This document shows positions 37,388 through 46,956 of a stretch of DNA of 64,000 nt, in pieces. Both the position numbers and the translations under genes were made by a program. The notes beneath the pieces were generated by a model, which saw nothing but the letters and a program-made list of their open reading frames with translations, did no database searches and had not been told where the DNA came from. The stretch's first letter is position 1. Each line of letters begins with the position of its first letter. Origin of the DNA: JAHJQZ01 sp963676075 (lineage in GTDB: Bacteria > Pseudomonadota > Alphaproteobacteria > Rhizobiales > Devosiaceae); assembly GCA_963676075.2 (NCBI GenBank), contig CAXXNZ010000018.1, positions 1 to 64,000 of the forward strand. The letters are read 5' to 3'.

Positions 37388-38074
37388 ATGCCCTACGTTA
37401 CTTCCACGCCCAAGGTCATGCGCGAAAACCGTCGCCATAAGAATGACCGCGACCGTCGCACCGCCCATCACGGTTACTTCTATTCCTTCCGCAGGGACGA
37501 AATGATCCCGTACCGGGGAACCCTTGCGTTCGATTTTCTCGTCCTCGCCGAGGCCCACCCCGACACCCTTCGCATCGACACGCGCCCGCCGCCGATTCCC
37601 TGGTGGGACGGAGACGGCTGGACCGATTACTACCCGCGCTACGTCGTGACCCTCCGGCACGGTGATGTGCCCGGTTCGGTCCGGCGTATCGACGTCGAGG
37701 TGCTCTACTCGTTCGAACTCGAGCGTCGGAAGGCCGAGTTCGACGCCATCCGCTGCGAGGCGACGCAGCAGTTCCGTGCCTTCGAATGGTTCACCGAGAA
37801 GGATCTGCGCGTCGAGCCGCGACTGACCAACGCCAAGACCATCCTGCAGTATGCCGGCCCCGACCAGGCACCGGAGGATGCCGTCGCGACCGTCCGCCAG
37901 GTCTCGCGGGGAACGAAGGCCTTCACGATCGACGAGCTCGTCGCCACCGGTGCGCTGTCCTTCCGGCACGCGCTGGTCGCCACCCTCAACCTCGTCGCTT
38001 CCGGCGAACTGGAGATCGAGACCCATCGGATCATCGACGGAGCCAGCCGTATCACCCGGAGGGCGGTGCAATGA
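37388..38074 (+). CDS. tnsA: TnsA-like protein with poorly conserved catalytic residues
   Basis: A 228-aa protein in the TnsA position of a Tn7-type operon. In Tn7, TnsA is the endonuclease that cuts the 5' ends, enabling cut-and-paste movement. The N-terminal part has the expected order: YRGTLAFDFLVLAEAHPDT (~38-56), a Pro-rich stretch before WWDGDGW, then YYPRYVVTLRHG and RRIDVEVLYSFE (~108). However, the places where TnsA usually has a PDF-type Asp and an ExK Lys read PRY and EVL here, so the nuclease may be degenerate. A C-terminal winged-helix-like part (~165-228) remains. The start has an AGGAG box; the stop overlaps tnsB by 4 bp. Confidence 0.65.
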   Translation: MPYVTSTPKVMRENRRHKNDRDRRTAHHGYFYSFRRDEMIPYRGTLAFDFLVLAEAHPDTLRIDTRPPPIPWWDGDGWTDYYPRYVVTLRHGDVPGSVRRIDVEVLYSFELERRKAEFDAIRCEATQQFRAFEWFTEKDLRVEPRLTNAKTILQYAGPDQAPEDAVATVRQVSRGTKAFTIDELVATGALSFRHALVATLNLVASGELEIETHRIIDGASRITRRAVQ

Positions 38075-40353
38075 ACGAGATGTTCAAGCCCAACCTGCCG
38101 GCCGTTCCCGCCGAGCTACCCGAGGACGATTTCTTCCTCGTTCCCGGCATGGCCGTCGAGATCCACGGCAAGCTCATGGTCGCCGCCAATCGCGTGAAGA
38201 AGCCCGCGCCAGGGTTCGCGTTCGAGGACCCGGCCGTGAAGGGCGTCCTCCACGTCATCAGGCTTGACGAGCTCAAGCAGATGTACCGGGCCGGCCAGCT
38301 GGTCTTCCGTCCAAGCGGGTTCGAGAAGCTGCCCGAGGAGAAGCGCGCCAATCTTCGTCGTGCGCTCGACGATTTCGACGACGACCTGCGCGCCGAGATC
38401 CGGAGACGCATGTCCTATTGCGAGCTCGTCGACCGGCTTGGGCCGCTCGAGACCCGTTCGGCGAAGACGATGCAGCCCAAGCTCGATGAGCTCGCCAGGC
38501 ACCTGGGCGATTCCGGGTCCCATAGCTGGTACACGGTCAGGGAATGGCATGCCAACTGGAACCTCGCCGGGGCCGATCCGCGGGTTCTCGCGCCCAACCA
38601 CCACCTCAAGGGAAACCGCCGGTCCAAGTTGCCGCCCCACATCGACGAGGCGCTCGATGCCGCCGTCGACCTCTGGCTCGACCGGGGTCGGCCATCGATC
38701 GTCTGGGTCTGGCACAAGGTCATTGAAGTCGCAATCGAAAAGGCCGGCGGTGTCGACCAGGCGTTCGACGGTATCAACAAGCTTCCCTACTACGAGGCGC
38801 TCCGGCAGCGCTGCTACAAGGTCGACCGCGCGACCAAGCTCTACTGTCGGTACGGTCCCGCGGCGGCACGCCAGGCGATCACCCCGGTCGGCGCTGGCGT
38901 CGACGTGCGCTTTCCACTCGAGCACGTCGAAGGCGATTTCATGTACATGCCGCTGTTCGTTGTCGACGACGGCCCTATCCCGGTGCCGCTCGGCACGCCG
39001 TTCGTCATGGCGTTGTTCGATGTCTATTCCGGCATCCCGATCGGCTTCGACATCGGTTTCGATCCGCCGTCCTATCTGTCAGCGGCACGGTGCTTGAGGC
39101 ATGCCATCGCGCCGAAGGATCTCAGCGAGTTCCCTAACGACGAATACGGCGCCCCGATCATCCACAATTCCTATCCGGTGAGCGGCGTGCCGTTCCAGCT
39201 GTTCCTCGACAACGACCGGGCATTCCATGCGGCGTCTTTCGAGCAGTCGTGCGAAGCCCTCGGATGTCACGTGAACTTCGTCCCGCCCGGCCAGCCATGG
39301 AAGAAGGGACACGTCGAGCGGTTCTGGCTAACCGTGCAGAACACTTTTTTCGGGGGCGCGGCCGGCAAGGTCTTCAAGCCGCACGAACGCCCCGAAGGAT
39401 ACGACCCCACACAGCACGCCGTCGTCACGCTGTCCGCGCTCAAGTTGCAGCTGACCAAGGCCATCGTCGATTACCACATTCTCGAGATCGACGAGTTGAC
39501 CGGCAAGCGTCGCATCGACCTTTGGCTCGAGGGCATGGAGAAGCGCAGACCACGCGCCCTGCCGGACTGGGCGTCGCTGACCGCGCTCGTCGGGGCCTAC
39601 GCGACGCGCGTCGCCGACCGGCGCGGCATCCGCATCTTCGGGCTGCGCTACAACTCGCCCGAGCTGGCCGCCTATCGCAACATGTTCCACGAGAACCCGA
39701 CCGTCGAGATCCGTTACGATCCGCAGGATCTCGGCGAGATCGAACTGGTCGACCGAGAGCGCCGCATCAATTTCAAGATCAGGTGCACGCGCTTCGACTA
39801 CGCCAGCGGCCTCAGCGAGTACCAGCATAAGGTCATCCGCGCCTACGTCGCCGGCGACAACCCGCAGCGCCGCATCCACATCAAGCAGCTCCTGCGGGCC
39901 CGCGCCGAACTCTACGCGTTGGCAAAGAAGATGCTCGGCACCAAGGAGTCCCGCCGTGGCCGGCTGCGCGTCGCCCAGTTCCTGGGAGTCGGACGCAACC
40001 TCCTCGACGAAATGGCCCGGCGCCCCTTCGACGCGGTCAAGAGTGCGAGCCCGCTCGCGCTCGGTGCATCGACCACCGGGACGGCTCCCGCGGACGACGA
40101 TCTGGCCAACGCCGATCCGGTTGCCGACGAGGAAGACGATCGCCGTGCCGCCGATGACGAGGCCGCAAGCCTCCGCGACCGCAAGGCGTCGAGGGATCGC
40201 AGCCCGGAATCGGACGCGTCCGAAAAGTCCGACGAGGAAATCCCCGGCCAGGCCGGAGGCTTCGACGCCCCCGACGAGAACACGAACACGGCACGCCCCG
40301 CTCATGGCGGGCGGGGACGGCGCCCCAACCCCCCGAAGGTGAGCTATGACTGA
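38071..40353 (+). CDS. tnsB: TnsB-like DDE transposase
   Basis: A 760-aa transposase of the rve/Mu-TnsB family, which binds the end repeats, cuts the 3' ends and joins them to target DNA. The catalytic triad is readable: Asp289 in HVEGDFMYMP, Asp380 in FLDNDRAF and Glu416 in KGHVERFW. This gives the D,D(35)E spacing of this family. N-terminal helix-turn-helix domains (~85-200) should bind the 12-bp end repeats, and a Mu-type C-terminal beta barrel (~520-600) is likely. The last ~100 residues are very acidic and disordered, probably the TnsC-contact tail. It overlaps tnsA by 4 bp and tnsC by 8 bp. Confidence 0.93.
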   Translation: MNEMFKPNLPAVPAELPEDDFFLVPGMAVEIHGKLMVAANRVKKPAPGFAFEDPAVKGVLHVIRLDELKQMYRAGQLVFRPSGFEKLPEEKRANLRRALDDFDDDLRAEIRRRMSYCELVDRLGPLETRSAKTMQPKLDELARHLGDSGSHSWYTVREWHANWNLAGADPRVLAPNHHLKGNRRSKLPPHIDEALDAAVDLWLDRGRPSIVWVWHKVIEVAIEKAGGVDQAFDGINKLPYYEALRQRCYKVDRATKLYCRYGPAAARQAITPVGAGVDVRFPLEHVEGDFMYMPLFVVDDGPIPVPLGTPFVMALFDVYSGIPIGFDIGFDPPSYLSAARCLRHAIAPKDLSEFPNDEYGAPIIHNSYPVSGVPFQLFLDNDRAFHAASFEQSCEALGCHVNFVPPGQPWKKGHVERFWLTVQNTFFGGAAGKVFKPHERPEGYDPTQHAVVTLSALKLQLTKAIVDYHILEIDELTGKRRIDLWLEGMEKRRPRALPDWASLTALVGAYATRVADRRGIRIFGLRYNSPELAAYRNMFHENPTVEIRYDPQDLGEIELVDRERRINFKIRCTRFDYASGLSEYQHKVIRAYVAGDNPQRRIHIKQLLRARAELYALAKKMLGTKESRRGRLRVAQFLGVGRNLLDEMARRPFDAVKSASPLALGASTTGTAPADDDLANADPVADEEDDRRAADDEAASLRDRKASRDRSPESDASEKSDEEIPGQAGGFDAPDENTNTARPAHGGRGRRPNPPKVSYD

Positions 40354-41404
40354 TTGCATCCAGCCTGATGCCAACGGGTACTATCCCGACGACATCACCG
40401 ACATCCTCGCAAGTGCTAATCCCGAGAAGAAGGCGATCCTGACCCGTGTGGCGCGCATCGTCATCGAAGGCGATCGCTTCGTGCAGGCCATGGAATGGCT
40501 CGAGGAGGTTCTTCTTGAATCCGGCACCGGCCACGAGGCGACCATGGGCCTGCTCTACGGCGCGCCCGGCGTTGGGAAGTCGACTGTCCTGAGGCGGTTC
40601 ACCAAGAAGTACGGCGGCGCTCTCGAGACACGGTCCGGCACCAAGCGCGTCGTCATTCGCGTGGTCACGCCGAGCAACCCCAATCTCGGCACGATCCTCG
40701 ACGCCATCCTCGATGCCCTTGGTGCCGAAGCCGTCAAGGGCGGCAAGAACCCGGACAAGAAGGCAGCGGTCGTCGCCCAGCTGGCGCGCCAGGGCGTCAA
40801 GGTCGCCGTGTTCGACGAGTTCACCCACATCATCGAGGACAAGTCCGAGAAGTTCGCCAAGAACGTCGCGCGGGAACTCAAGGAGATGCTCTCGGAAGGC
40901 CGCTGCCAGTGCGTCTTTGCCGGCACCCCCGAGATCCAGGGCATCCACACGCTCTACAACCAGTTCCGGCGCCGCAGTGGCGGGGACCTTTTCATGCCGG
41001 CCTTCAACCCTGCCGACGACGACGATGTCGAGGAATGGATCGAAGCGCTCGACGTGATCAACGACGTCCTGCCGATCGAACCGGCGAGACGCCTGTCGGA
41101 CACCAAGCGCGCGATGGAACTGCTCACCGCCAGTGAGGGCATCATGGATCACATCATGAAGCTTTTGTTCCGCGCGACGGCCCTTGCCTACGACGAAGGG
41201 AGCAAGAAGCTCACCGACCAGCATCTCGCCGATGCCTTCGAGCGCCTGCGTCGTGGTGATGGGAAGTCGGCCAACCCCTTCGGCAAGCCGTCACGCAGAC
41301 GGGTGCGCCCGACCGCGTCCCAGGCGGACGAAGCCGACCTCGAGGATGGCTGGACCAACCTCAGAAGCCTGAAGCCCCCGAAGAACAAGGAGAACGACCA
41401 ATGA
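40346..41404 (+). CDS. tnsC: TnsC/TniB-like AAA+ ATPase
   Basis: A 352-aa AAA+ regulator that links target selection to the transposase and gives target immunity in Tn7. Walker A is YGAPGVGKSTVLRR (~71) and Walker B is VAVFDEFTHI (~152). The sensor region CQCVFAGTPEIQGI follows (~189). The C-terminus is a basic/acidic tail. It overlaps tniQ by 4 bp. Confidence 0.92.
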   Translation: MTDCIQPDANGYYPDDITDILASANPEKKAILTRVARIVIEGDRFVQAMEWLEEVLLESGTGHEATMGLLYGAPGVGKSTVLRRFTKKYGGALETRSGTKRVVIRVVTPSNPNLGTILDAILDALGAEAVKGGKNPDKKAAVVAQLARQGVKVAVFDEFTHIIEDKSEKFAKNVARELKEMLSEGRCQCVFAGTPEIQGIHTLYNQFRRRSGGDLFMPAFNPADDDDVEEWIEALDVINDVLPIEPARRLSDTKRAMELLTASEGIMDHIMKLLFRATALAYDEGSKKLTDQHLADAFERLRRGDGKSANPFGKPSRRRVRPTASQADEADLEDGWTNLRSLKPPKNKENDQ

Positions 41405-43233
41405 CGAATACCGCCGAAACCGCCGACCTGCCGGTCTTCCCGGCCCGTCTCGCCCACTACCCGGACGAACCGTCCTACAGCCTCCTGCTGCGCACCGCCG
41501 AATTCAACGGCGCGGTGCGCCCCTACACGGTGTTCCGGCACTATGGTGCCCAGGGAGGGATCGGGCCGACGTCTATCGACCTCGACGAGGTCGCCCGTAC
41601 CTGCAAGGCCGATCCGGCAGCGCTGCGGTTCGCCTCGGCCGATCTCAACCCGGACACGGCGACCGTCCTCGGGGAAACGTTCGACCGCCGTCAGTACAGT
41701 GCGCTGTCGCGGCGCTGGTGTCCGCAATGCCTTGCCGAGGCCCCGCACCATCGCGTCTGGTGGGATATCGTGCCGATCACGACCTGTCCGCTTCATGGCG
41801 TCGACCTGGTCGACCGGTGCGAATGCGATGTCCCGTTGCGGACGATGGTGAATTTCGTGGGATACTGCCGGCACGGCCACGATCTCGCGGAAGTGCCGAC
41901 GACCCCGGCGCCGGCCGACAGCCTGGCGGTCGACGGCTACATCGTCCGGCGTCTCCTGAGGATCAACCAGCCGGCGATCCCCTATTTCGATGCGACGCCG
42001 CTCGAGGACGTCATCGAACAGTGCGAAAGGACCGGCCGGCAGGACATCGACCCGGATTCCAGGCTCAATACCTCGCGTCAGGTTGGTGATCGGCGGAAGT
42101 TTCTCGCCAGGGGCTTCGAGATCCTGGCCGATCTCGACGGCGCCTTTTCCGTCTTTCTCGACGACCTGTCGCAACAGGATCATGCCGTCAAGCGCAAGTG
42201 GGGTCTCGAGAAGCTCTACGGCCGGTACTACATGTCCCTCGTTCAGGCCAAGGACACCGCTCTCAGGACGGCGATGCTCGATGCCATTGCCCGCAACGCG
42301 GCCCACAAGACCATCCTCAAGGGCGGCAAGGTTCTCGGGCGGGACGTTCACAACGAGGACACCATTACGCTCGGCGACGCCGCGAAGATGTGCGGACTGA
42401 CATTCGAGAGGTTCCGTCGCCTGGCGGTCACTCTCGGCTTGGTGCCGAAGGACTGGGGGCAGGGGACGCCGTACCGGATCGACCGCGGCCGGATCGAGGA
42501 CCTTGCCGCCCGGCTCGAAGGGAACAAGGATCTCCATACGATTTCCGCGGAGCTCGCGACCACAGACGGTGCCGTCGCGCGAATGGCCGATGCAGGACTG
42601 TTGGAATTCATCGTCCATGGTGGTGGCAACAAGAAGGGCCTGAACAAGTGGATCTTCCACCGCGACGCGGCCAAGACCCTGCTCGAGCGCCTGGACGCCC
42701 TGGTGCCGGCCGAGCTCGATAGCGGCGAGCATCTGGCGCACATCGCACTGGCGGGCCAGTCCTGCTATTCGTCGCTCGCAATCGTCGTGCCCCTCATCCT
42801 CGACGGCAAGCTCGCCATCCGCGGCCTGAACAGCGATGCGACCGGCCTGTTGCGGTTCCTCGTCGACAAGGGCGAATGCCAGCGCGAGGTCCGTCGTCTC
42901 AGGGCGCCCGGGCTCACACTTCAGGAAACGGCCGACCGCTACGGTGTCAGCGCCCAGGTCATGGCCTCCTGGGTCAACGCCGGCGCCCTGCCGACGAAGA
43001 AGGTCGGTCGCGTCAGGACGATTCAGGAAGAAGACCTGGCCGCTTTCCAGGGGCGCTACGCCACTGGTGCAGAGCTTGCCCGCGCTGCCGGAATGAATAT
43101 CCGCGGAACCTTTCTGACAGGACGCCTGAAGAAGGCGGGTATCCAGCCCGTTTACGATCGTCCGCAGGTCGAGCAGGCACTGTTCGACCGGAAGACGACG
43201 ATGGACATGGTTGGTTGGTGGGGTGAAAAATAG
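41401..43233 (+). CDS. tniQ: TniQ/TnsD-type target-selection protein
   Basis: A 610-aa protein, long like TnsD rather than short like TniQ. The N-terminal TniQ domain has SYSLLLRTAEFNGAVRPYT (~24). The zinc region is WCPQCLAEAPHH (~106), then TCPLH and CECD (~125-142). The C-terminal half carries at least two helix-turn-helix-like segments: TLGDAAKMCGLTFERFRRL (~321) and LQETADRYGVSAQVMASW (~507). In Tn7, TnsD reads the 3' end of glmS; here the element sits beside gyrB, so this protein is the best candidate for recognising the conserved gyrB 3' coding sequence. Confidence 0.9.
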   Translation: MTNTAETADLPVFPARLAHYPDEPSYSLLLRTAEFNGAVRPYTVFRHYGAQGGIGPTSIDLDEVARTCKADPAALRFASADLNPDTATVLGETFDRRQYSALSRRWCPQCLAEAPHHRVWWDIVPITTCPLHGVDLVDRCECDVPLRTMVNFVGYCRHGHDLAEVPTTPAPADSLAVDGYIVRRLLRINQPAIPYFDATPLEDVIEQCERTGRQDIDPDSRLNTSRQVGDRRKFLARGFEILADLDGAFSVFLDDLSQQDHAVKRKWGLEKLYGRYYMSLVQAKDTALRTAMLDAIARNAAHKTILKGGKVLGRDVHNEDTITLGDAAKMCGLTFERFRRLAVTLGLVPKDWGQGTPYRIDRGRIEDLAARLEGNKDLHTISAELATTDGAVARMADAGLLEFIVHGGGNKKGLNKWIFHRDAAKTLLERLDALVPAELDSGEHLAHIALAGQSCYSSLAIVVPLILDGKLAIRGLNSDATGLLRFLVDKGECQREVRRLRAPGLTLQETADRYGVSAQVMASWVNAGALPTKKVGRVRTIQEEDLAAFQGRYATGAELARAAGMNIRGTFLTGRLKKAGIQPVYDRPQVEQALFDRKTTMDMVGWWGEK

Positions 43234-43451
43234 CGCGATTTCCGGCTCGTAATCGAGTCGCGCACCGAAGGCTCTGGTCGTATCGGACGCGAACTATAAA
43301 TATCTGATGCGAACCAGCTATTTTTCAGCATAACTCATTGATATATATTAATATAGTCCGAGATTTCTTGCAAAAAGCATCGCAACGGTATCTAGATATC
43401 CTTGTGGGCCTCATGCATTTTTCACGAACGCAATGATTATGGAGTGTCAAA

Positions 43452-43571
43452 ATGCCCTGGCGCCTCTTGGAGCGACTGCTTCGAATTGAACCTACCACCG
43501 CGGTGTTTCTCACCGCGTTGGTAGCCCTTGTTGTGGTTGGTTTCGCCCTCACAAAGATTCCGGGTCCGTAA
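43452..43571 (+). CDS. Possible 39-aa single-span membrane microprotein
   Basis: MPWRLLERLLRIEPTTAVFL then a hydrophobic run ending GFALTKIPGP, i.e. one transmembrane helix with a basic N-terminus. There is a GGAGTG box 6 bp before the ATG. The stop is one base before the start of the next gene (TAAGATG), which suggests coupling. It lies in an AT-rich 218-bp gap after tniQ. Confidence 0.45.
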   Translation: MPWRLLERLLRIEPTTAVFLTALVALVVVGFALTKIPGP

Positions 43572-43572
43572 G

Positions 43573-44304
43573 ATGCCTGCCCGTTCAACCAGATATGCGA
43601 GCAACTGGGCTCGCATGCCAAACGCTTGGCTAGCAACTGACGGTCTCTTGTTCTTTCGTGGTGGCAAGGAGCGCGGAGCTTCGATGGCTGCACTAAAGGT
43701 AATGCTTGCCATTATGGTCCATGCGGAAAACAACCCTTTAGCAAAAGCGGGAGATAATCAGGGGTCCGCTGCGCTGACTTACACGGAGCTATCCGTGCTG
43801 ACGGGATTGTCCCGCGGCATGGTATCGGCCGGGATAAAGAAGCTGCAGGAAGGTGAATTCGTTCGTGTGGAGCAAGAAGGGCAGGGAGGAAGAAACCGCT
43901 ACTTCCTCGCTGATTATGGACCTCGTGATCGCTATGTGCCGTTGCCGTTGGACAGGCTCTGGGCCGGAGGCGCCGGTAGCGGAGAGATGAAGCTTCTGCA
44001 TGCTCTTTCGTCCAGAAGACACTCCGATTTCAACGCACTAAAGCTCTACATCTTGCTCTGTGGCATGAGGGATCGAAGGACCGGGGCCGCGAAGATTTCT
44101 TACGAAGGCATCTATAGACGTTCGAGAATTCCCGAAGCCAGGATCAGAGCGGCCTTGTCGGTACTGTATGACCATCGACTTGTTCGGCGCGTTGAAGAAA
44201 AATCACCAACGCCTGACAAGAGGAATCCGCCAAATGAGTATTACATTCTCGGCCTTGGCGTGAGCCACTCGGAAGAGACTGATGATGAGGCGTCTTCCGA
44301 ATAG
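43573..44304 (+). CDS. Winged-helix DNA-binding protein
   Basis: A 243-aa protein. Residues ~60-110 form a winged helix: LTYTELSVLTGLSRGMVSAG as recognition helices, then GGRNRYFLADYG as the wing. A second helical/HTH region lies at ~180-225 (ISYEGIYRRSRIPEARIRAA). It resembles plasmid replication initiator-like or MarR-like regulators, but I cannot place it firmly. The start directly follows the microprotein stop. It opens the right cargo of the transposon. Confidence 0.65.
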   Translation: MPARSTRYASNWARMPNAWLATDGLLFFRGGKERGASMAALKVMLAIMVHAENNPLAKAGDNQGSAALTYTELSVLTGLSRGMVSAGIKKLQEGEFVRVEQEGQGGRNRYFLADYGPRDRYVPLPLDRLWAGGAGSGEMKLLHALSSRRHSDFNALKLYILLCGMRDRRTGAAKISYEGIYRRSRIPEARIRAALSVLYDHRLVRRVEEKSPTPDKRNPPNEYYILGLGVSHSEETDDEASSE

Positions 44305-44389
44305 GCATTACCGACAGCTGATGCACTCCGGACAACCCATCGACCTCAAGATATCCTTCCACGACTGAATGGAACCGTGGGAGAAAAGG

Positions 44390-44728
44390 ATGAGCTCCTT
44401 CCTAGAAGAAATACGCGAAACCACGAGGGTTGCCAGGCGAAGCCGCAGCAGCAACTTCATACACAGACTACCCCTAGAGAAGCCGTTTGGGATATACGGC
44501 CGGGACGCAGGATCTGACTACGCCAGCTCCATCTTGGACACTCTTAAGGAGTTCATGGCCCACTACGCGAACGGCAAGGAATCGAAGTTGTCGCTGCACA
44601 CCGATGTAATTGGTCCTGCAGCAACTGACGGCTTCGTTGAAACCTTGCGCAGTGCCTTTCCCGGCTTTCAGATTTCATTCGACAATAGGAAACTGACGAT
44701 TTCCTGGGACGAGGGCGCCGACGAGTAA
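44390..44728 (+). CDS. Hypothetical protein
   Basis: A 112-aa protein, MSSFLEEIRETTRVARRSRS..., with a GGGAGAAAAGG box before the ATG at 44390. It has an N-terminal basic helix and a C-terminal alpha/beta part (FPGFQISFDNRKLTISW). No family recognised. It ends 3 bp from the convergent TIR gene. Confidence 0.55.
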   Translation: MSSFLEEIRETTRVARRSRSSNFIHRLPLEKPFGIYGRDAGSDYASSILDTLKEFMAHYANGKESKLSLHTDVIGPAATDGFVETLRSAFPGFQISFDNRKLTISWDEGADE

Positions 44729-44731
44729 CGA

Positions 44732-45670
44732 TCACTGCAGGTTGCGGACGAAAAGATCCCAGTAGTACTCTGCGGCGCCTTCGAACGTAAGGTGCCGCTC
44801 CTTGTCCTGGCCGAAAGACGCCATGCCGAACACCTTCAGGTAGATACCTTCGTCGTCGGTTTCGACGTGGACTTCCTCATTCGACGTGCCATCGGACGCG
44901 GTGTCGCCGTAGGCGAAGCTGATCGCGCGGCCGAACATTCCACCCAGCCTGATCCTGCAACGGGACACGGACTTACCATCCCGGTAGAGAACGCCGGTGA
45001 ACGAATTGGCGTCCACGCGCCTGAAGGTCCCCTCGATCTCGGGATTCCGATTCGCCAGTTCAGCGATCGAATTTTCAAAAAGGTTCGCCATGTACTCGAA
45101 CGCGTCGTTGAGGTGGCGGTCCTTGTCGGCATCGGTGAACCGTTTTGCGACACGAAGGTTGCTTGACCTCAGGACGGTCACGTTCTTGGGGCCGGGCGAT
45201 GCTGGCTTGGTTTCAGCACGGACGCGTACGCCACCTCCCTTCGGCAAGGCGTTTCTGACTTTCTCGACCACATCCAGCATCGCGTCGTCGAGGTCGGGCC
45301 ATTTGACGACGGGCAGGCCATCCTTCGGTGCTGCCAGCAACCCACCGAACTTCGATTTCTGCCAATCACAGGGCCTCAGGATTACTGGGATCACTTTGGC
45401 CTCTCCGGCCGCATGACGCTCCAGTGCGGTATCGAGCTCGATTTCGTAGCAGTAGTCGGAATTCAGAAAGTCGGAGGACACCAGCAACAGGATGACGTCT
45501 GCGCTTTTGATGTGCTCGTCGATGACGCCGCCGAACTCTTCACCGACTGCGATCCTGCGGTCGTGCCACGTGTCGATATCACCGTTGCGCCGCATGACGC
45601 TGAGGTGGGCTTCGAGCTTGTTCCGTAGGTCCTCGTCACGATGGGAATAAGAAAAGAATACGCTGGTCAT
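44732..45670 (-). CDS. TIR-domain protein (candidate NADase defence effector)
   Basis: A 312-aa protein with an N-terminal TIR domain (~1-135): SVFFSYSHRDEDLRNKLEAH, then DTWHDRRIAVGEEF, ILLLVSSDFLNSDYCYEIEL (putative catalytic Glu in YEIEL) and VIPVILRPCDW. The C-terminal ~120 residues (NLRVAKRFTDADKDRHLNDA onward) are unassigned and may sense the trigger. Bacterial TIR proteins often cleave NAD+ after phage infection, giving abortive infection; that role is inferred here. The start at 45670 opens directly into the TIR strand. Confidence 0.85.
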   Translation of the reverse strand: MTSVFFSYSHRDEDLRNKLEAHLSVMRRNGDIDTWHDRRIAVGEEFGGVIDEHIKSADVILLLVSSDFLNSDYCYEIELDTALERHAAGEAKVIPVILRPCDWQKSKFGGLLAAPKDGLPVVKWPDLDDAMLDVVEKVRNALPKGGGVRVRAETKPASPGPKNVTVLRSSNLRVAKRFTDADKDRHLNDAFEYMANLFENSIAELANRNPEIEGTFRRVDANSFTGVLYRDGKSVSRCRIRLGGMFGRAISFAYGDTASDGTSNEEVHVETDDEGIYLKVFGMASFGQDKERHLTFEGAAEYYWDLFVRNLQ

Positions 45671-45736
45671 GTTGGCGACCCTCAGGAATCGGTTTCCTCC
45701 GATTGTCCATCCTGCCGATGCGAAACGCAAACGTAG

Positions 45737-46819
45737 TCAATTCGTTGATGACTTCCGCTCCGTTGCTTTCTGCTGCCGCCTCAACCGTCTCCGTTCGGTT
45801 CGAGCACGTTTGCTCCTGATCACTTTGGCACGCCTTACGAGATCCTTGTCAGGGTCGACATAGCCCCATTTGAACACGGGGGTAGATGGCTCTGAGCTTC
45901 CTGTGTTCAAACCAACCGGTGCCGACTTATCGGCGTGGGCGGGCACATTTGGCGACATGACCTTCGCCCAAAAAAGCCCAAGACGGTCAGCGGGCACAAG
46001 GTGCACGCCCGTCACAGATGCGAGCTCCTCAGCCGACTTTGTGAACCCCGAGGTTGAAACGACAATAGCTTCATTCGCATGGTAATAGGCTCTGGCAGAG
46101 ATCGCCTCTTGCACCGCCTTGTTGCCTACTGGCTTCGAGTATCGTTTGCACTGAACAACGGCACTCATGTCCCCCAACCTGGCGATGACATCGGCTCCCT
46201 GATCGCCACTCGCTTTCGTCGTGCTGGCCACCCAGCCGCAACCACTGATGATGCGGGAACACCAAGACTCGAACTGTAACGGCGTCATGTTTGGATCACG
46301 ATAAGCCGTTCGCAGTTCAGTCGCCTTTTCCTTGATTGGTTCGACGAATAATCTCATGAAAACTTCATCCCTGCCCGAGATGATTCCGACTGCATACTCC
46401 TGTAGATAGTCCGGCAATTTTGGGACGAGACTTTCCAGCAATTCTTCCGACAGTAGTCGGTGGTAGTGATCGACGCCGCCAGTTTCGAGCATCGCAACAT
46501 ATTCCGATGCGAGACTCTTCCACCTGTTCCTCATCATGTACTCGAACAGAGAACGGATGCGGTCGTCTTCCGTTTCTCCATCTGCCAATGGCTTGTTTCG
46601 CTCCTCTTTCGCGCGCTTGGCGATTTCACTTGGCTGGTTTTCGTTCGCTGCAATGACAATGAGGAAGACGAACAGAATTGCAGCACCGGCAAGAAGCGTC
46701 AGGAAAACCGGCCCCATCACATCCGGAAATGTTCTCAGCAGCCAGACAAGGAACAAGCCAATAGCGATTGCTACCAGCTTTCCTTTGGTGAATTCTGGTT
46801 TTCGAGAGTGCGACAACAT
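45737..46819 (-). CDS. Membrane-anchored Mrr-like restriction endonuclease
   Basis: A 360-aa protein. Two hydrophobic helices at ~15-57 (LVAIAIGLFLVWLL and LLAGAAILFVFLIVIAA) are followed by a helical middle region. The Mrr_cat fold lies at ~180-275: FESWCSRIISGCGW, DQGADVIA with the catalytic Asp, then VVQCKRY (the QxK motif) and AIVVSTSGFTKSAEELA. The tail is very basic. Mrr-type nucleases cut foreign, often methylated, DNA. The membrane anchor suggests action at the entry point. Same strand as the TIR gene, 66 bp apart. Confidence 0.85.
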   Translation of the reverse strand: MLSHSRKPEFTKGKLVAIAIGLFLVWLLRTFPDVMGPVFLTLLAGAAILFVFLIVIAANENQPSEIAKRAKEERNKPLADGETEDDRIRSLFEYMMRNRWKSLASEYVAMLETGGVDHYHRLLSEELLESLVPKLPDYLQEYAVGIISGRDEVFMRLFVEPIKEKATELRTAYRDPNMTPLQFESWCSRIISGCGWVASTTKASGDQGADVIARLGDMSAVVQCKRYSKPVGNKAVQEAISARAYYHANEAIVVSTSGFTKSAEELASVTGVHLVPADRLGLFWAKVMSPNVPAHADKSAPVGLNTGSSEPSTPVFKWGYVDPDKDLVRRAKVIRSKRARTERRRLRRQQKATERKSSTN

Positions 46820-46956
46820 CGCCAGCCACCTTCGCCGTTTCGAATTTTATGCTGAAAATGGTCAGGCGGATCCATCTGAAACGCAAGTACGATGGAAACA
46901 ACTGCCGGAAGAACCTCGCGAACTCGGCAAAAGGAAAAACGCCTCTTAGCCTACCA

